Source: Flavicella marina (GTDB lineage Bacteria; Bacteroidota; Bacteroidia; Flavobacteriales; Flavobacteriaceae). Taken from it: a DNA stretch of 64,000 bases. Below are positions 42,716-50,905 of the stretch, piece after piece. Position numbers and translations under genes: made by a program. Numbering within the stretch: position 1 is the first letter of the stretch; the number at the start of each line of letters is the position of its first letter. Below the pieces are notes generated by a model. It did not search any database. It was given only the letters and a program-made list of their open reading frames with translations, and had not been told where the DNA came from. The stretch is taken from contig NZ_VYVA01000001.1 in assembly GCF_009193215.1 (NCBI RefSeq), positions 992,001 through 1,056,000 on the forward strand, given 5' to 3'.

Positions 42716-43921
42716 TTAGGTTAACATAGTTTCAACGGCAAAATATCCCGACTCACAGGCACCATCAACCGTGGATTGATTGTCTATTGATATTGCTTCT
42801 CCTGCAAAGTATACTTTATTTTCAATCGGATTTGAAATAGTATTCTTAATAGCGTTTTCATCTCCGTCAAATTCAGAAGCATAAGAACCTAAAATATAGG
42901 GTTCTTTAGACCAGTTTTGAATCACATGGTTGAGGTAATGTTTACTTGCTTTTCCATCAAATACTTCATCTAGTTCCGCTAAAATGTAAGCAATGATTTC
43001 TTGATCTGAGCCAAGACTTGTATATGGAGTAGCGTTGTATTGGACGCAGAAAAAACCTAAAATATTTTTTGTAGTGTTTTTTCTAAAGGCGGCATCGTAA
43101 TAGATTTTTTCACTCGAATCACTTAATAAAGCACCTACACCACCGAATAATAGAATATCAGGATAAAACTTTTCTGAAAATTCTATAAATACTTTAATCC
43201 CATCTCCCATAGTAATACTATTAATGGCATTAGTTTTGTCTGAGGGTAGTTTAGGGGTAAATTCAATTAGGTCGGATTTTAGCACATTAATTGGTGTAGT
43301 AATTAGAATCTTATCTGCTTCGTAAACCGTAGTGTTGTTTACAGTTGCCGTCACTTTTTGACTTTGATAGTTTATGTTGGTCACTGGTGAGTTAACTCTT
43401 ATTTTGGGTAAAATATCTGGGACGATAAATTGTTCAAAAAAGCCAAACCAAGAGGTGTTTTTAAATTTGTGCTCGCTGTAATAATTACTTCCGAAATTAA
43501 TACTTGAAAGCTTACCGCTGTTGTAAGTTTTAATCGATTGAGGGTTGTATACGATAAAATCTAATGTTGCATCAATTTCTGGGTTGTTAATGATTTCTGC
43601 AAGTACAGATGGTGATTGATGAATCCATTCTGCCCCAAGATCAATAGGGAAATTTGCTAAAGAAGTATTGCGTTTTGTTCTACCGCCATAAGTAGAATTA
43701 GCTTCAAGAATTTCGAAATCTACACCGTATCTGTGTAACAAATATCCTGCGGCTAAACCCGCAGCACCTGCCCCCACAATAAGTACTTTTCCAGAAAAAT
43801 TTGTTTCGAAAACAGGGAAATCAATCCCTTCATCTGAAGTACAAGAATCTAAAAATAAGTTGATCAATGGTAGACCGATACCAAGAGCTAAACTTTTTTT
43901 AATGAATTCTTTTCTATTCAT
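42716..43921 (-). CDS. Flavin amine oxidase-type oxidoreductase, probable lipoprotein
   Basis: An FAD-dependent oxidoreductase of 401 residues. The FAD-binding GxGxxG segment is KVLIVGAGAAGLAAGYLL (about 45-62), followed by FEILEANSTYGGRTK, the monoamine oxidase signature. Near the C-terminus KVYFAGEAIS completes the FAD site. The N-terminus is unusual for the family: basic then hydrophobic (MNRKEFIKKSLALGIG) and ending in a possible lipobox LFLDSC, so the enzyme may be exported with its cofactor or anchored. Its start overlaps the upstream outer-membrane gene by 8 bp. The substrate is unknown. Confidence 0.85.
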   Translation of the reverse strand: MNRKEFIKKSLALGIGLPLINLFLDSCTSDEGIDFPVFETNFSGKVLIVGAGAAGLAAGYLLHRYGVDFEILEANSTYGGRTKRNTSLANFPIDLGAEWIHQSPSVLAEIINNPEIDATLDFIVYNPQSIKTYNSGKLSSINFGSNYYSEHKFKNTSWFGFFEQFIVPDILPKIRVNSPVTNINYQSQKVTATVNNTTVYEADKILITTPINVLKSDLIEFTPKLPSDKTNAINSITMGDGIKVFIEFSEKFYPDILLFGGVGALLSDSSEKIYYDAAFRKNTTKNILGFFCVQYNATPYTSLGSDQEIIAYILAELDEVFDGKASKHYLNHVIQNWSKEPYILGSYASEFDGDENAIKNTISNPIENKVYFAGEAISIDNQSTVDGACESGYFAVETMLT

Positions 43922-44516
43922 CGTTTTTGTTTTTAAAGTTAAACGAGATTCCTATTTCTGCTCCAAAAAATGCAGAATTTACTTCTTGAGCGGTGATTTT
44001 TTTTCCATAAAATAGTGATATATAATAGCCAATAAATGTTTTTCTGTTTTTTTCGAAACCGATGTTGATTGTTGGAATAAACGAATTTAAGGTACGCGTG
44101 TTATAAGTGATTGTTCCGTCTGATAGACTCAATGTACCATCAGTATTTTGTAGGCTGTTTAAGTAGCCTGCAGAAAGACCAATTTTTGGGTGGATGGCAT
44201 GATTTTGCTTGTACCATCTGTAAACTAAATTTGCGTCTAGCGAATAATTTTTTTGAATATTCGGATTAACAAAGTAGCCTATTCTGGGGGTGATACTAAG
44301 AGTATGGCTTCTATTTTCATTACGTTTCGTTTTTTCTAACCAGTGTTTGATGAGAATATTTGTTCCAATTCTTGCCCCATATTGAGTACCATAGGGAGCA
44401 AAGTAGCCCACTTGTATAGTATATTTTTTTTCTTGATTTGGAATGACTTTTTCTTGTGCAAAACTACTTGTCATTAACAGTATCGTTACCCAAAATGAGA
44501 GCCAGTAGTTTTTCAT
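43914..44516 (-). CDS. Predicted outer-membrane protein paired with the amine oxidase
   Basis: A 200-residue protein with a signal peptide (1-20, MKNYWLSFWVTILLMTSSFA) and beta-barrel strands (YTIQVGYFAPYGTQYGARIG, HTLSITPRIGYFVN, PKIGLSAGYLNS), ending EIGISFNFKNKNDE. No family is recognised. The stop overlaps the amine oxidase start by 8 bp, so the two are made together. This pairing is the only hint to its role. Confidence 0.65.
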   Translation of the reverse strand: MKNYWLSFWVTILLMTSSFAQEKVIPNQEKKYTIQVGYFAPYGTQYGARIGTNILIKHWLEKTKRNENRSHTLSITPRIGYFVNPNIQKNYSLDANLVYRWYKQNHAIHPKIGLSAGYLNSLQNTDGTLSLSDGTITYNTRTLNSFIPTINIGFEKNRKTFIGYYISLFYGKKITAQEVNSAFFGAEIGISFNFKNKNDE

Positions 44517-44567
44517 GGTGAAAGTAATGAAGGTTGATTAAATATAAGAAATTTTTAGGTAGTTATG

Positions 44568-45446
44568 TTAGAGATGAATCTCAATACTGTACGATGCAAG
44601 GTGCTTTTCTTTCGGCCGCAACTTGGTAATGGCTTCTTTTTCTTCAATTTTTTGCGATGCACTGATACTATCTGCATAGCCTTGCCAAGGTTCAATACAA
44701 ATAAATGGGGCATTGGCTTTAGACCAAATACCAAGATAAGGGAAATCGGCAAATTCTACGGTCAATAAGAGGCCTTCCGTTTCGTTTCGCAAGGTTACTT
44801 TCTTTGAGTTAAGGTTTTTGAAAACCAAGGCATCTTTTTCAAATGAATTTTTGTGTAATGCGAGTGATTTTGTTTTGTTCAAAACAGGTGTTGTTGTGTT
44901 GTCGAATAGGCCGTCTTTACTCAGATTCCAAGTTTCATCTGTTTCTTCTTGTTCGAATACAATGCTACAAGAATCATAGCTTTCATTTTCGTTTTGTAAA
45001 GAACAATTAAAAGCTGGGTGTTCTCCTATTGAAAAATACATGGTCGAATTACCCAAGTTCACTACTTCATGCACAATAATTATTTTGTTTTTTATCAATT
45101 CGTAACTGGTAGTGAATTCAAATTGATAGGGGTAAACCTTTAATGTTTTTTCTGTATGAGTGTGACGATAAGTGATTTTCGAATCCGTTTTTTCAATCAG
45201 AGAAATTTCATTACTTCTCCTAAAAAATCCATGTTGGTTTTGTGAATAGGCTTTGTTGTTCACATAAAATATGTCGTCCTTCAAACGCCCGACAAACGGA
45301 AATAAAATTGGAGCTTGACCACCCCAATAATTAGCATCACCACACCATAAATATTCTTTGTTGTTTTTGACTGAGCGAATACTTGATAGTTCAGCTCCAA
45401 TATCGTTAATTGAAATTTGTAGGTGGTTGTTTTTGAGGTTTTGCAT
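44568..45446 (-). CDS. Aldose 1-epimerase family protein (LacX/YeaD-like)
   Basis: A 292-residue cytosolic protein of the galactose mutarotase superfamily. Signatures are GAELSSIRSVKNNKEYLWCG near the N-terminus, PILFPFVGRL (about 49-58), NQHGFFRR with a catalytic-type His, and FSIGEHPAFNCSL with a second His. The final ICIEPWQGYAD gives the catalytic Glu region. The substrate is probably a hexose or a phosphorylated hexose; this subgroup is not well defined. It is the last gene of the aminotransferase/omega-amidase operon, 3 bp after the amidase. Confidence 0.88.
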   Translation of the reverse strand: MQNLKNNHLQISINDIGAELSSIRSVKNNKEYLWCGDANYWGGQAPILFPFVGRLKDDIFYVNNKAYSQNQHGFFRRSNEISLIEKTDSKITYRHTHTEKTLKVYPYQFEFTTSYELIKNKIIIVHEVVNLGNSTMYFSIGEHPAFNCSLQNENESYDSCSIVFEQEETDETWNLSKDGLFDNTTTPVLNKTKSLALHKNSFEKDALVFKNLNSKKVTLRNETEGLLLTVEFADFPYLGIWSKANAPFICIEPWQGYADSISASQKIEEKEAITKLRPKEKHLASYSIEIHL

Positions 45447-45449
45447 GTT

Positions 45450-46235
45450 TTACGAATTTTTAAAAGTAAAAATATCTCGATCGTTTAAAAATTTGAAATC
45501 TTTTCGATTGGCTAATATCTCTGCCTTGTATAAGGTCGTAGAGATGATATCTTCTATCGCCAAAGTTGATTTTTTTATTACGTTTCCTTGTGGATTAATT
45601 ATTTGAGAATGGCCGATATATTCCAAACCATTTTCGTCTGATCCAATTCTGTTTACGCCAACGGTATAGCAGATATTTTCTATGGCTCTGGCTTTTAACA
45701 ATACGTCCCAAGCAGTTATTCTGGTGGAAGGCCAGTTTGCTACATATAGGGCAATGTCATAATCTTCTAGGTTTCTTGACCATGCGGGAAAACGTAAGTC
45801 GTAGCAGATAAATGGTGCTATTTTCCAACCTTTATAATTGATGATAATCTTTTCGGTACCTGATGTATAATGGTTGTGCTCACCTGCATGAGAGAACAGA
45901 TGTTTTTTGTCGTAACAAACCATTTTTCCATTAGGTTCAATAAAAATAAATCGGTTGTAAAAGCGATTGTTTTCTTCGATAATCAAACTACCACCTAGGG
46001 CTATATTCTTTGATTTTGCAGTTTTTTTCATCCAATTTACCGAAATCCCTTCCATGGTTTCAGAAATTTGTTGCGGTTCCATTACAAATCCCGTACTAAA
46101 CATTTCAGGCAGAAAAACGAGGTCGGTATCTTCTGATAGAGTTCGAATCTTATGTTCGATGTTTTCTAAGTTTTCATGAATGTTTTGCCAAATAGTATCT
46201 GATTGAATAAGGCTTAGTTTTAATTGATCTTGCAT
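45450..46235 (-). CDS. Omega-amidase of the nitrilase family (YafV/Nit2-like)
   Basis: A 261-residue C-N hydrolase that deamidates alpha-keto acid amides such as alpha-ketoglutaramate. The Glu-Lys-Cys triad is visible: E44 in FLPEMFSTGF, K111 in YDKKHLFSHAGE and C144 in FICYDLRFP. HLFSHAGEH and CYDLRFPAWSRN are marks of the YafV/Nit2 group. Its start overlaps the aminotransferase gene by 16 bp. Known logic: a glutamine-dependent transaminase makes alpha-ketoglutaramate, and omega-amidase pulls the reaction forward by hydrolysing it. Confidence 0.9.
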   Translation of the reverse strand: MQDQLKLSLIQSDTIWQNIHENLENIEHKIRTLSEDTDLVFLPEMFSTGFVMEPQQISETMEGISVNWMKKTAKSKNIALGGSLIIEENNRFYNRFIFIEPNGKMVCYDKKHLFSHAGEHNHYTSGTEKIIINYKGWKIAPFICYDLRFPAWSRNLEDYDIALYVANWPSTRITAWDVLLKARAIENICYTVGVNRIGSDENGLEYIGHSQIINPQGNVIKKSTLAIEDIISTTLYKAEILANRKDFKFLNDRDIFTFKNS

Positions 46236-47410
46236 AGTATTTCAGCGGCTTTTTCTAAAGTTACATCTTTTTTAGCAAAGCAAAATCGAAGTACTTTAGT
46301 TTGAGTTGTATCAGTGTTAAACGGAGCTAAAGGAATTGCGGCAATTTTGTGCTCTTTGACAAGTCTTAGCGCATAATCCATATCATTTTCATCACTCAAA
46401 TTTGAGTAATCTAAAGATTGAAAATAGGTTCCTTGGGTTGGAGTAAATGTAAATTTTGAGTCTTTAATTGCGTTGATAAATTTGTCTCTTTTGGTTTGAT
46501 AGAAAGCATTCAAATCGAGATAATCATCCGATTTGTTTAAATAATTTGCCAATGCAATTTGAGACGGGTGATGTACACTAAAAACATTGTATTGATGCAC
46601 CTTTCTAAACTCGTGCATTAATTCATTTGGTGCTATACAATAACCAATTTTCCATCCTGTTATATGATAGGTTTTACCAAATGACGCACAGATAATTGCT
46701 CTTTTTTTTAATTCAGGGTATAAACATGCACTTTGGTGTTTTTGATCATCGAAAATGATATGCTCGTAAACATCATCACATAAAAGAAGAATTGAAGTGT
46801 TTTTCATGAGTTCTTCTAATGCCAACATATCGCTCTTATTTAATAGCGTTCCTGTTGGGTTGTTAGGACTGTTGATAATGATCATTTTTGTTTTTGGGGT
46901 GATTTGCTTTGCAAAAGCTTCCCAGTCTATTTTATAGGCAGGTGCTTCTAGTTGAAACAATACAGGAACACCTCCGTTTACCTTAATAGCAGGTTCGTAA
47001 CAGTCGTATGCTGGTTTTAAGACAATGACTTCATCATTGGTTTTTACAAAAGCAGATATGGCTGTGTAAATTGCTTGTGTAGCTCCTGCTGTCACTGTAA
47101 TTTCTGATTCGGGACAATAATTTTGCTGATAGCAGCGCTGGATTTTTGTTGCAATCGTATCTCTCAAAATAGGAGCACCGGCCATAGGTGCATATTGATC
47201 GTACGAGTTTTCAAGAGCTTTTTTAGTTTCTTCCAATAATAGTTTAGGACTGTCAAAATCAGGAAAACCTTGTGATAAATTCAGAGCATTATTTTCTTTA
47301 GCTAGACGACTCATTGTAGTAAAAATGGTGGTTTTTACATCGGGTAGTTTTGAAGTGTGTTCGTCTAAGAAAAAATGCATCGTTTTATTCGTAAAGATAG
47401 CAGTTTTCAT
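46220..47410 (-). CDS. Methionine/aromatic aminotransferase (YbdL / kynurenine aminotransferase-like)
   Basis: A class I/II PLP aminotransferase of up to 396 residues. The conserved core starts SKLPDVKTTIFTTMSRLA and NLSQGFPDFDSP; signatures are INSPNNPTGT and the PLP lysine in SFGKTYHITGWKIGY. The start may be the ATG at 47410 or the one at 47380 (MHFFLDEH), since the family usually begins near LPDV. It resembles YbdL, which transaminates methionine and aromatic amino acids. Overlap with an omega-amidase gene suggests glutamine as amino donor and a methionine-salvage role. Confidence 0.9.
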   Translation of the reverse strand: MKTAIFTNKTMHFFLDEHTSKLPDVKTTIFTTMSRLAKENNALNLSQGFPDFDSPKLLLEETKKALENSYDQYAPMAGAPILRDTIATKIQRCYQQNYCPESEITVTAGATQAIYTAISAFVKTNDEVIVLKPAYDCYEPAIKVNGGVPVLFQLEAPAYKIDWEAFAKQITPKTKMIIINSPNNPTGTLLNKSDMLALEELMKNTSILLLCDDVYEHIIFDDQKHQSACLYPELKKRAIICASFGKTYHITGWKIGYCIAPNELMHEFRKVHQYNVFSVHHPSQIALANYLNKSDDYLDLNAFYQTKRDKFINAIKDSKFTFTPTQGTYFQSLDYSNLSDENDMDYALRLVKEHKIAAIPLAPFNTDTTQTKVLRFCFAKKDVTLEKAAEILCKIN

Positions 47411-47430
47411 TTTTTATAATAGTAGTTATA

Positions 47431-47463
47431 AAAAAAATACCCGCAATAAATTTGCGGGTATTG
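47431..47463 (-). terminator. Terminator after proA (minus strand)
   Basis: ATACCCGCAA and TTGCGGGTAT form the stem. On the minus strand the hairpin is followed by a T run (plus-strand A run at 47430-47438). Confidence 0.85.
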
Positions 47464-47485
47464 GTATGAATAAAGTCTGTTTGTC

Positions 47486-48733
47486 TTAACTTCTAATTTG
47501 GCCATTTCCTCGAACGATCCACTTGTAGGTTGTAATTTCTTCCAGAGCCATCGGTCCTCTAGCGTGTAGTTTTTGTGTACTGATACCAATTTCAGCTCCT
47601 AAACCAAACTGAGCTCCATCTGTAAAAGCGGTAGAACTATTTGCATAGACAGCTGCTGCGTCTACACTGTTTAAGTATTGCTCGATAATGGCTTCGTCTT
47701 CAGCAACAATTGCCTCACTATGTTTAGAGCTGTATTCTGCAATATGACTAGTCGCTTCTTCTAAACTCTGTACTGTTTTTATAGACATTTTATTCGCTAA
47801 AAACTCAGTTCCGAAATGTGATTCGTCTGCTAAATTTAATAAATTTTCTGGATATTTATCTTTTATAGTTTCGAAAGCTTTTTCATCTGCAAAAATTTCA
47901 GTTTCTTTTGCTATCAAGGCATTTGTAATGGTCGGTAAATCTTGCAATCTATTTTCATGAATCAACAAACAATCTAATGCGTTACAAACACTAACCCTTC
48001 TTGTTTTCGCGTTAACAACGATGTTTTTACCTTTTTCAATATCACCTGTTGCATCAAAGTATGTGTGAACAATTCCGGCCCCAGTCTCGATTACCGGTAC
48101 TTTCGCATTGTCACGTACAAAATTAATCAGTCCTTGACTCCCTCTAGGAATAATTAAATCTACATATTCGGTTGCTGTTAACATGTCGGCCGTAGCTTGA
48201 CGATCGGTAGGTAGTAAAGTAACTACATCAGTGTTCACATTGTGTTTCTCTAAAACCTCTTTGATAAGGCCTACAATTACTTTGTTAGAGAACTCAGCGT
48301 CACTACCACCTTTTAAGATACAAGCATTTTGTGTTTTAAAGCATAAAGAGAAAACATCAAAAGATACATTTGGACGTGCTTCGTAAATGATGCCAATAAC
48401 ACCCATTGGCACTCTTACTTTTGAAATTTCTAGTCCGTTTTCTAATTCTTTTTTTGAAAGAATTTCTCCAACAGAACTTGTCAAATTTGCAACGTTGATA
48501 ATATCTTGAGCGATACCGTTGATTCTTTCTTCTGACAATAACAAACGATCGTATTTAGGATCGTTTTTGTCCATTCTATCCAAATCTTTTTGGTTTTCGA
48601 TTAAAATAGTTGCAGTTCTTTCTTTTGCCAAAGCAGCAATTTCTAATAGAATGCTGTTAATTTTTTCGGCTGATAATGAAAGCAATTCTCTACTTGCTTT
48701 GTTTACAGCTTTAAATGTATCTTGTGTATTCAT
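47486..48733 (-). CDS. proA: Glutamate-5-semialdehyde dehydrogenase
   Basis: Second enzyme of proline synthesis, reducing gamma-glutamyl phosphate with NADPH. Signatures are [17 protein letters not shown] near residue 115, [10 protein letters not shown] and [10 protein letters not shown]; the catalytic Cys is in [10 protein letters not shown] (about 250). The length of 415 residues is standard, and the end [13 protein letters not shown] is typical. It follows proB in the same direction with 46 bp between, and a terminator comes just after its stop. Confidence 0.98.
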   Translation of the reverse strand: MNTQDTFKAVNKASRELLSLSAEKINSILLEIAALAKERTATILIENQKDLDRMDKNDPKYDRLLLSEERINGIAQDIINVANLTSSVGEILSKKELENGLEISKVRVPMGVIGIIYEARPNVSFDVFSLCFKTQNACILKGGSDAEFSNKVIVGLIKEVLEKHNVNTDVVTLLPTDRQATADMLTATEYVDLIIPRGSQGLINFVRDNAKVPVIETGAGIVHTYFDATGDIEKGKNIVVNAKTRRVSVCNALDCLLIHENRLQDLPTITNALIAKETEIFADEKAFETIKDKYPENLLNLADESHFGTEFLANKMSIKTVQSLEEATSHIAEYSSKHSEAIVAEDEAIIEQYLNSVDAAAVYANSSTAFTDGAQFGLGAEIGISTQKLHARGPMALEEITTYKWIVRGNGQIRS

Positions 48734-48779
48734 TATTGTTTTTTTTCAAAGATTACTCTTTGTATTAGATTGTTGGAAA

Positions 48780-49853
48780 TTAATGTAGCACTAAATAATT
48801 ATAATGGATCAATGCTGTGTGAGAACGTTCACCGATGTATTTTTTTGCTTCATCAGAGCCGTAAGCCACTTTTCCTAATGCGATGTTGTTTTTTTCTTCA
48901 TCAACAATTTTGATGACGTCTCCTTTTTTAAAAGAGCCTTCAATAGCTACTACCCCTACGGGAAGTAAGCTTGATGCATTTGAAGATAATAAAGCTTCTT
49001 TAGCTCCTTTGTTTATTACAATTCTTGCTTCTGAAAAGTCACCTGCTTGCGCAACCCATTTTTTTATTGGTGAAGTAGTTTGACTTTCAGCTTTAAAAAA
49101 TGTCCCTGTTTCTTTTTTCAACAAAGCAGCAATGACATTGTCTTTAGTACCATTTCCGATGTAAACATCGATACCCAAAGACGCAATTTTTTTTGCAGTA
49201 TTTGCCTTGCTAAGCATTCCACCACGGCCAAATTCAGACTTGGTATCCGATACAGCATCTTCTAAATCAACAGTCTCGTCAATGTATTCTTTGATAAGTT
49301 TTGCTCCAGGTTCATTTGGGTGGGCTGTAAAAATACCATCTACATTAGACAACAAAATCAAACTTTCAGCAGACACCATTGACGCAACCAATCCTGAGAG
49401 TTCATCGTTGTCGGTAAACATCAATTCGGTTATCGAAACCACATCGTTTTCATTGATAATTGGCGTTACATTACTTTTTAAAAGCGCGTCCAAACAATTT
49501 TTTATGTTTAAGTAATGCTGACGTGTTCTAAAGGATTCTTTTGTAACCAAAACTTGCGAACAAATTAATTCGTGCTTTAAGAATTCTTCATTGTAGATTT
49601 TCATTAATTCGATTTGCCCAATTGAAGATAACACTTGACGTTTGCTAATTGTATCAAGCGTATCTATTGAGGTCGCAATGGTTCTACCAGCGGCAACTGC
49701 ACCTGATGAAACTAAAATAATTTCAAATCCTGCTTGTTTTAATTCGGCAATTTGATTTACAATATGTGCAATACGTTTCTTGTCTGGCAAACCAGAAGAA
49801 AGTGTTAGCACATTTGAGCCAATTTTTACCAATATTTTTTTTGCAGATTCCAT
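48780..49853 (-). CDS. proB: Glutamate 5-kinase
   Basis: First enzyme of proline synthesis, phosphorylating glutamate. The amino-acid-kinase domain (1-245) shows KILVKIGSNVLT, ILVSSGAVAAGR, IINENDVVS and GRGGMLSKANTAKKIA. The C-terminal PUA domain (about 270-355, VINKGAKEALLSS to GVVAIEGSFKKGDVI) is present, though 357 residues is slightly shorter than E. coli ProB. It forms an operon with proA. Feedback inhibition by proline is expected for the family. Confidence 0.97.
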   Translation of the reverse strand: MESAKKILVKIGSNVLTLSSGLPDKKRIAHIVNQIAELKQAGFEIILVSSGAVAAGRTIATSIDTLDTISKRQVLSSIGQIELMKIYNEEFLKHELICSQVLVTKESFRTRQHYLNIKNCLDALLKSNVTPIINENDVVSITELMFTDNDELSGLVASMVSAESLILLSNVDGIFTAHPNEPGAKLIKEYIDETVDLEDAVSDTKSEFGRGGMLSKANTAKKIASLGIDVYIGNGTKDNVIAALLKKETGTFFKAESQTTSPIKKWVAQAGDFSEARIVINKGAKEALLSSNASSLLPVGVVAIEGSFKKGDVIKIVDEEKNNIALGKVAYGSDEAKKYIGERSHTALIHYNYLVLH

Positions 49854-49882
49854 GCGTTGCGTTTCCTAAAAAAATGAAGTTA

Positions 49883-49890
49883 CAAAAATA
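49883..49890 (-). promoter_or_regulatory. proBA promoter, -7 element TATTTTTG (minus strand)
   Basis: CAAAAATA on the plus strand gives an exact TAnnTTTG on the minus strand, 29 bp before the proB start. Confidence 0.45.
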
Positions 49891-49982
49891 CAAATTTGCG
49901 AGAGAACAGTTGTTGATTAATACAAAAATCAAAAAAAGGCTTTTATGTAAATAGTATAGTTGTTTTAAAGTCTGATACTATT

Positions 49983-50240
49983 TTATCCCATCAGATTATT
50001 ATTTAAGTCGTATACTTTGAAAATTTCTCTGCCGTTCGAATATAAGGTGTATTTTACAGTTCCTACTTTTTTATTTGAACTATCATACAGTATATCTGTT
50101 TTTTTGAGTTTGGCTTGGTTTAAATTATCTTTATTTAAGGTTAGCTCAAAATGATATTCGTTTCCATGTGGAATGGTTGTTTCCTCTACGTTTGATTTAC
50201 AGGCGAAATTTGCAAAGTCCTTAAATAGGTTGACTAAAAA
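49983..50240 (-). pseudogene. Decapitated lipoprotein gene remnant
   Basis: The minus strand stays open for 85 codons down to the TAA at 49983-49985, but no start codon is present; a stop at 50241 closes the frame upstream. The readable part looks genuine: FACKSNVEETTIPHGNEYHF, then NKDNLNQAKLKKTDILYDSS and NGREIFKVYDLNNNLMG. The ACKSN segment resembles a mature lipoprotein start, but the residues before it (LVNLFKDFAN) are too polar for a signal peptide. So the 5' end seems to have been replaced near 50205-50215. The family is unknown. Confidence 0.5.
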
Positions 50241-50320
50241 TTATACACTTTTATTTAAACTTTTGAGACAAATAAAAAACAACCCTGAGGAAAAAGAACT
50301 ATTAAAAACACTAAATTAGC
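50211..50320 (+). pseudogene. C-terminal tail of an unknown gene
   Basis: One plus-strand frame ends at a TAG (50318-50320) after the protein-like stretches KSLNRLTKNYTLLFKLLRQ and IKNNPEEKELLKTLN. The only ATG in frame lies further left, where the DNA is better explained as the antisense lipoprotein remnant. The two remnants therefore face each other at about 50205-50240, which looks like a recombination joint. The frame is short, so chance cannot be excluded. Confidence 0.3.
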
Positions 50321-50349
50321 ATGAAGGATCACTAAAAAAGCAAATTTAT

Positions 50350-50826
50350 ATGAATAAATTAACCCACTTTCTTTTGCATTTTGCGCTCGCATTCTTCTTT
50401 TCATTTAAGAGCTATGCCCAAGAAGAACCTGCTCACCACGAAAATCACTATCACTTTTCTGGCTTTGCAGGATTTACGGCAGACTATAAAGGTCAAAATG
50501 GTTATAAATTAGGTTTGGAATATGAGTACCGCCTAAATGATTACTTTGGTATTGGAGGCACTTTTGATTTTACAGGTGCGGATTTTCAGATTTTCGGATT
50601 ATCTGCTGGGTTTAGCACTTACCCATTCAAAGTACCGTTAGTTCTTGCTTTGGGTGCTGGTGGTAAGCACAGTAACAACCACTGGAAATATTTTACGCGT
50701 GGTCTTGCTACATATGATTTTCACTTAGAAGATATCTCTATAGGTCCAATGATAATGTACGATGCATTTCCTAGTGAGAAAGATATCTTCACAATTGGCA
50801 TGAGCATTGGATTTTCGTTAAAATAA
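50350..50826 (+). CDS. Small outer-membrane barrel protein of the ureohydrolase cassette
   Basis: A 158-residue protein with a signal peptide (about 1-23, ending KSYAQ) and an N-terminal His-rich stretch in the mature part (EEPAHHENHYHFSGF). Eight or so beta strands follow (ADYKGQNGYKLGLEYEYRL, FGIGGTFDFTGADF, PLVLALGAGGKH), with a C-terminal IGFSLK. The His cluster could bind a metal, which would suit the neighbouring metalloenzyme and permease, but this is inference. It lies 79 bp before the ureohydrolase gene and opens the putative acquired cassette. No named family is recognised. Confidence 0.65.
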   Translation: MNKLTHFLLHFALAFFFSFKSYAQEEPAHHENHYHFSGFAGFTADYKGQNGYKLGLEYEYRLNDYFGIGGTFDFTGADFQIFGLSAGFSTYPFKVPLVLALGAGGKHSNNHWKYFTRGLATYDFHLEDISIGPMIMYDAFPSEKDIFTIGMSIGFSLK

Positions 50827-50905
50827 CAAACTCTCAGAATTGAATAACTTTTGATTCTCTCACAAAAATGAATTATTTTTATAAAACCATTATAAACCAA
50901 AGTTT

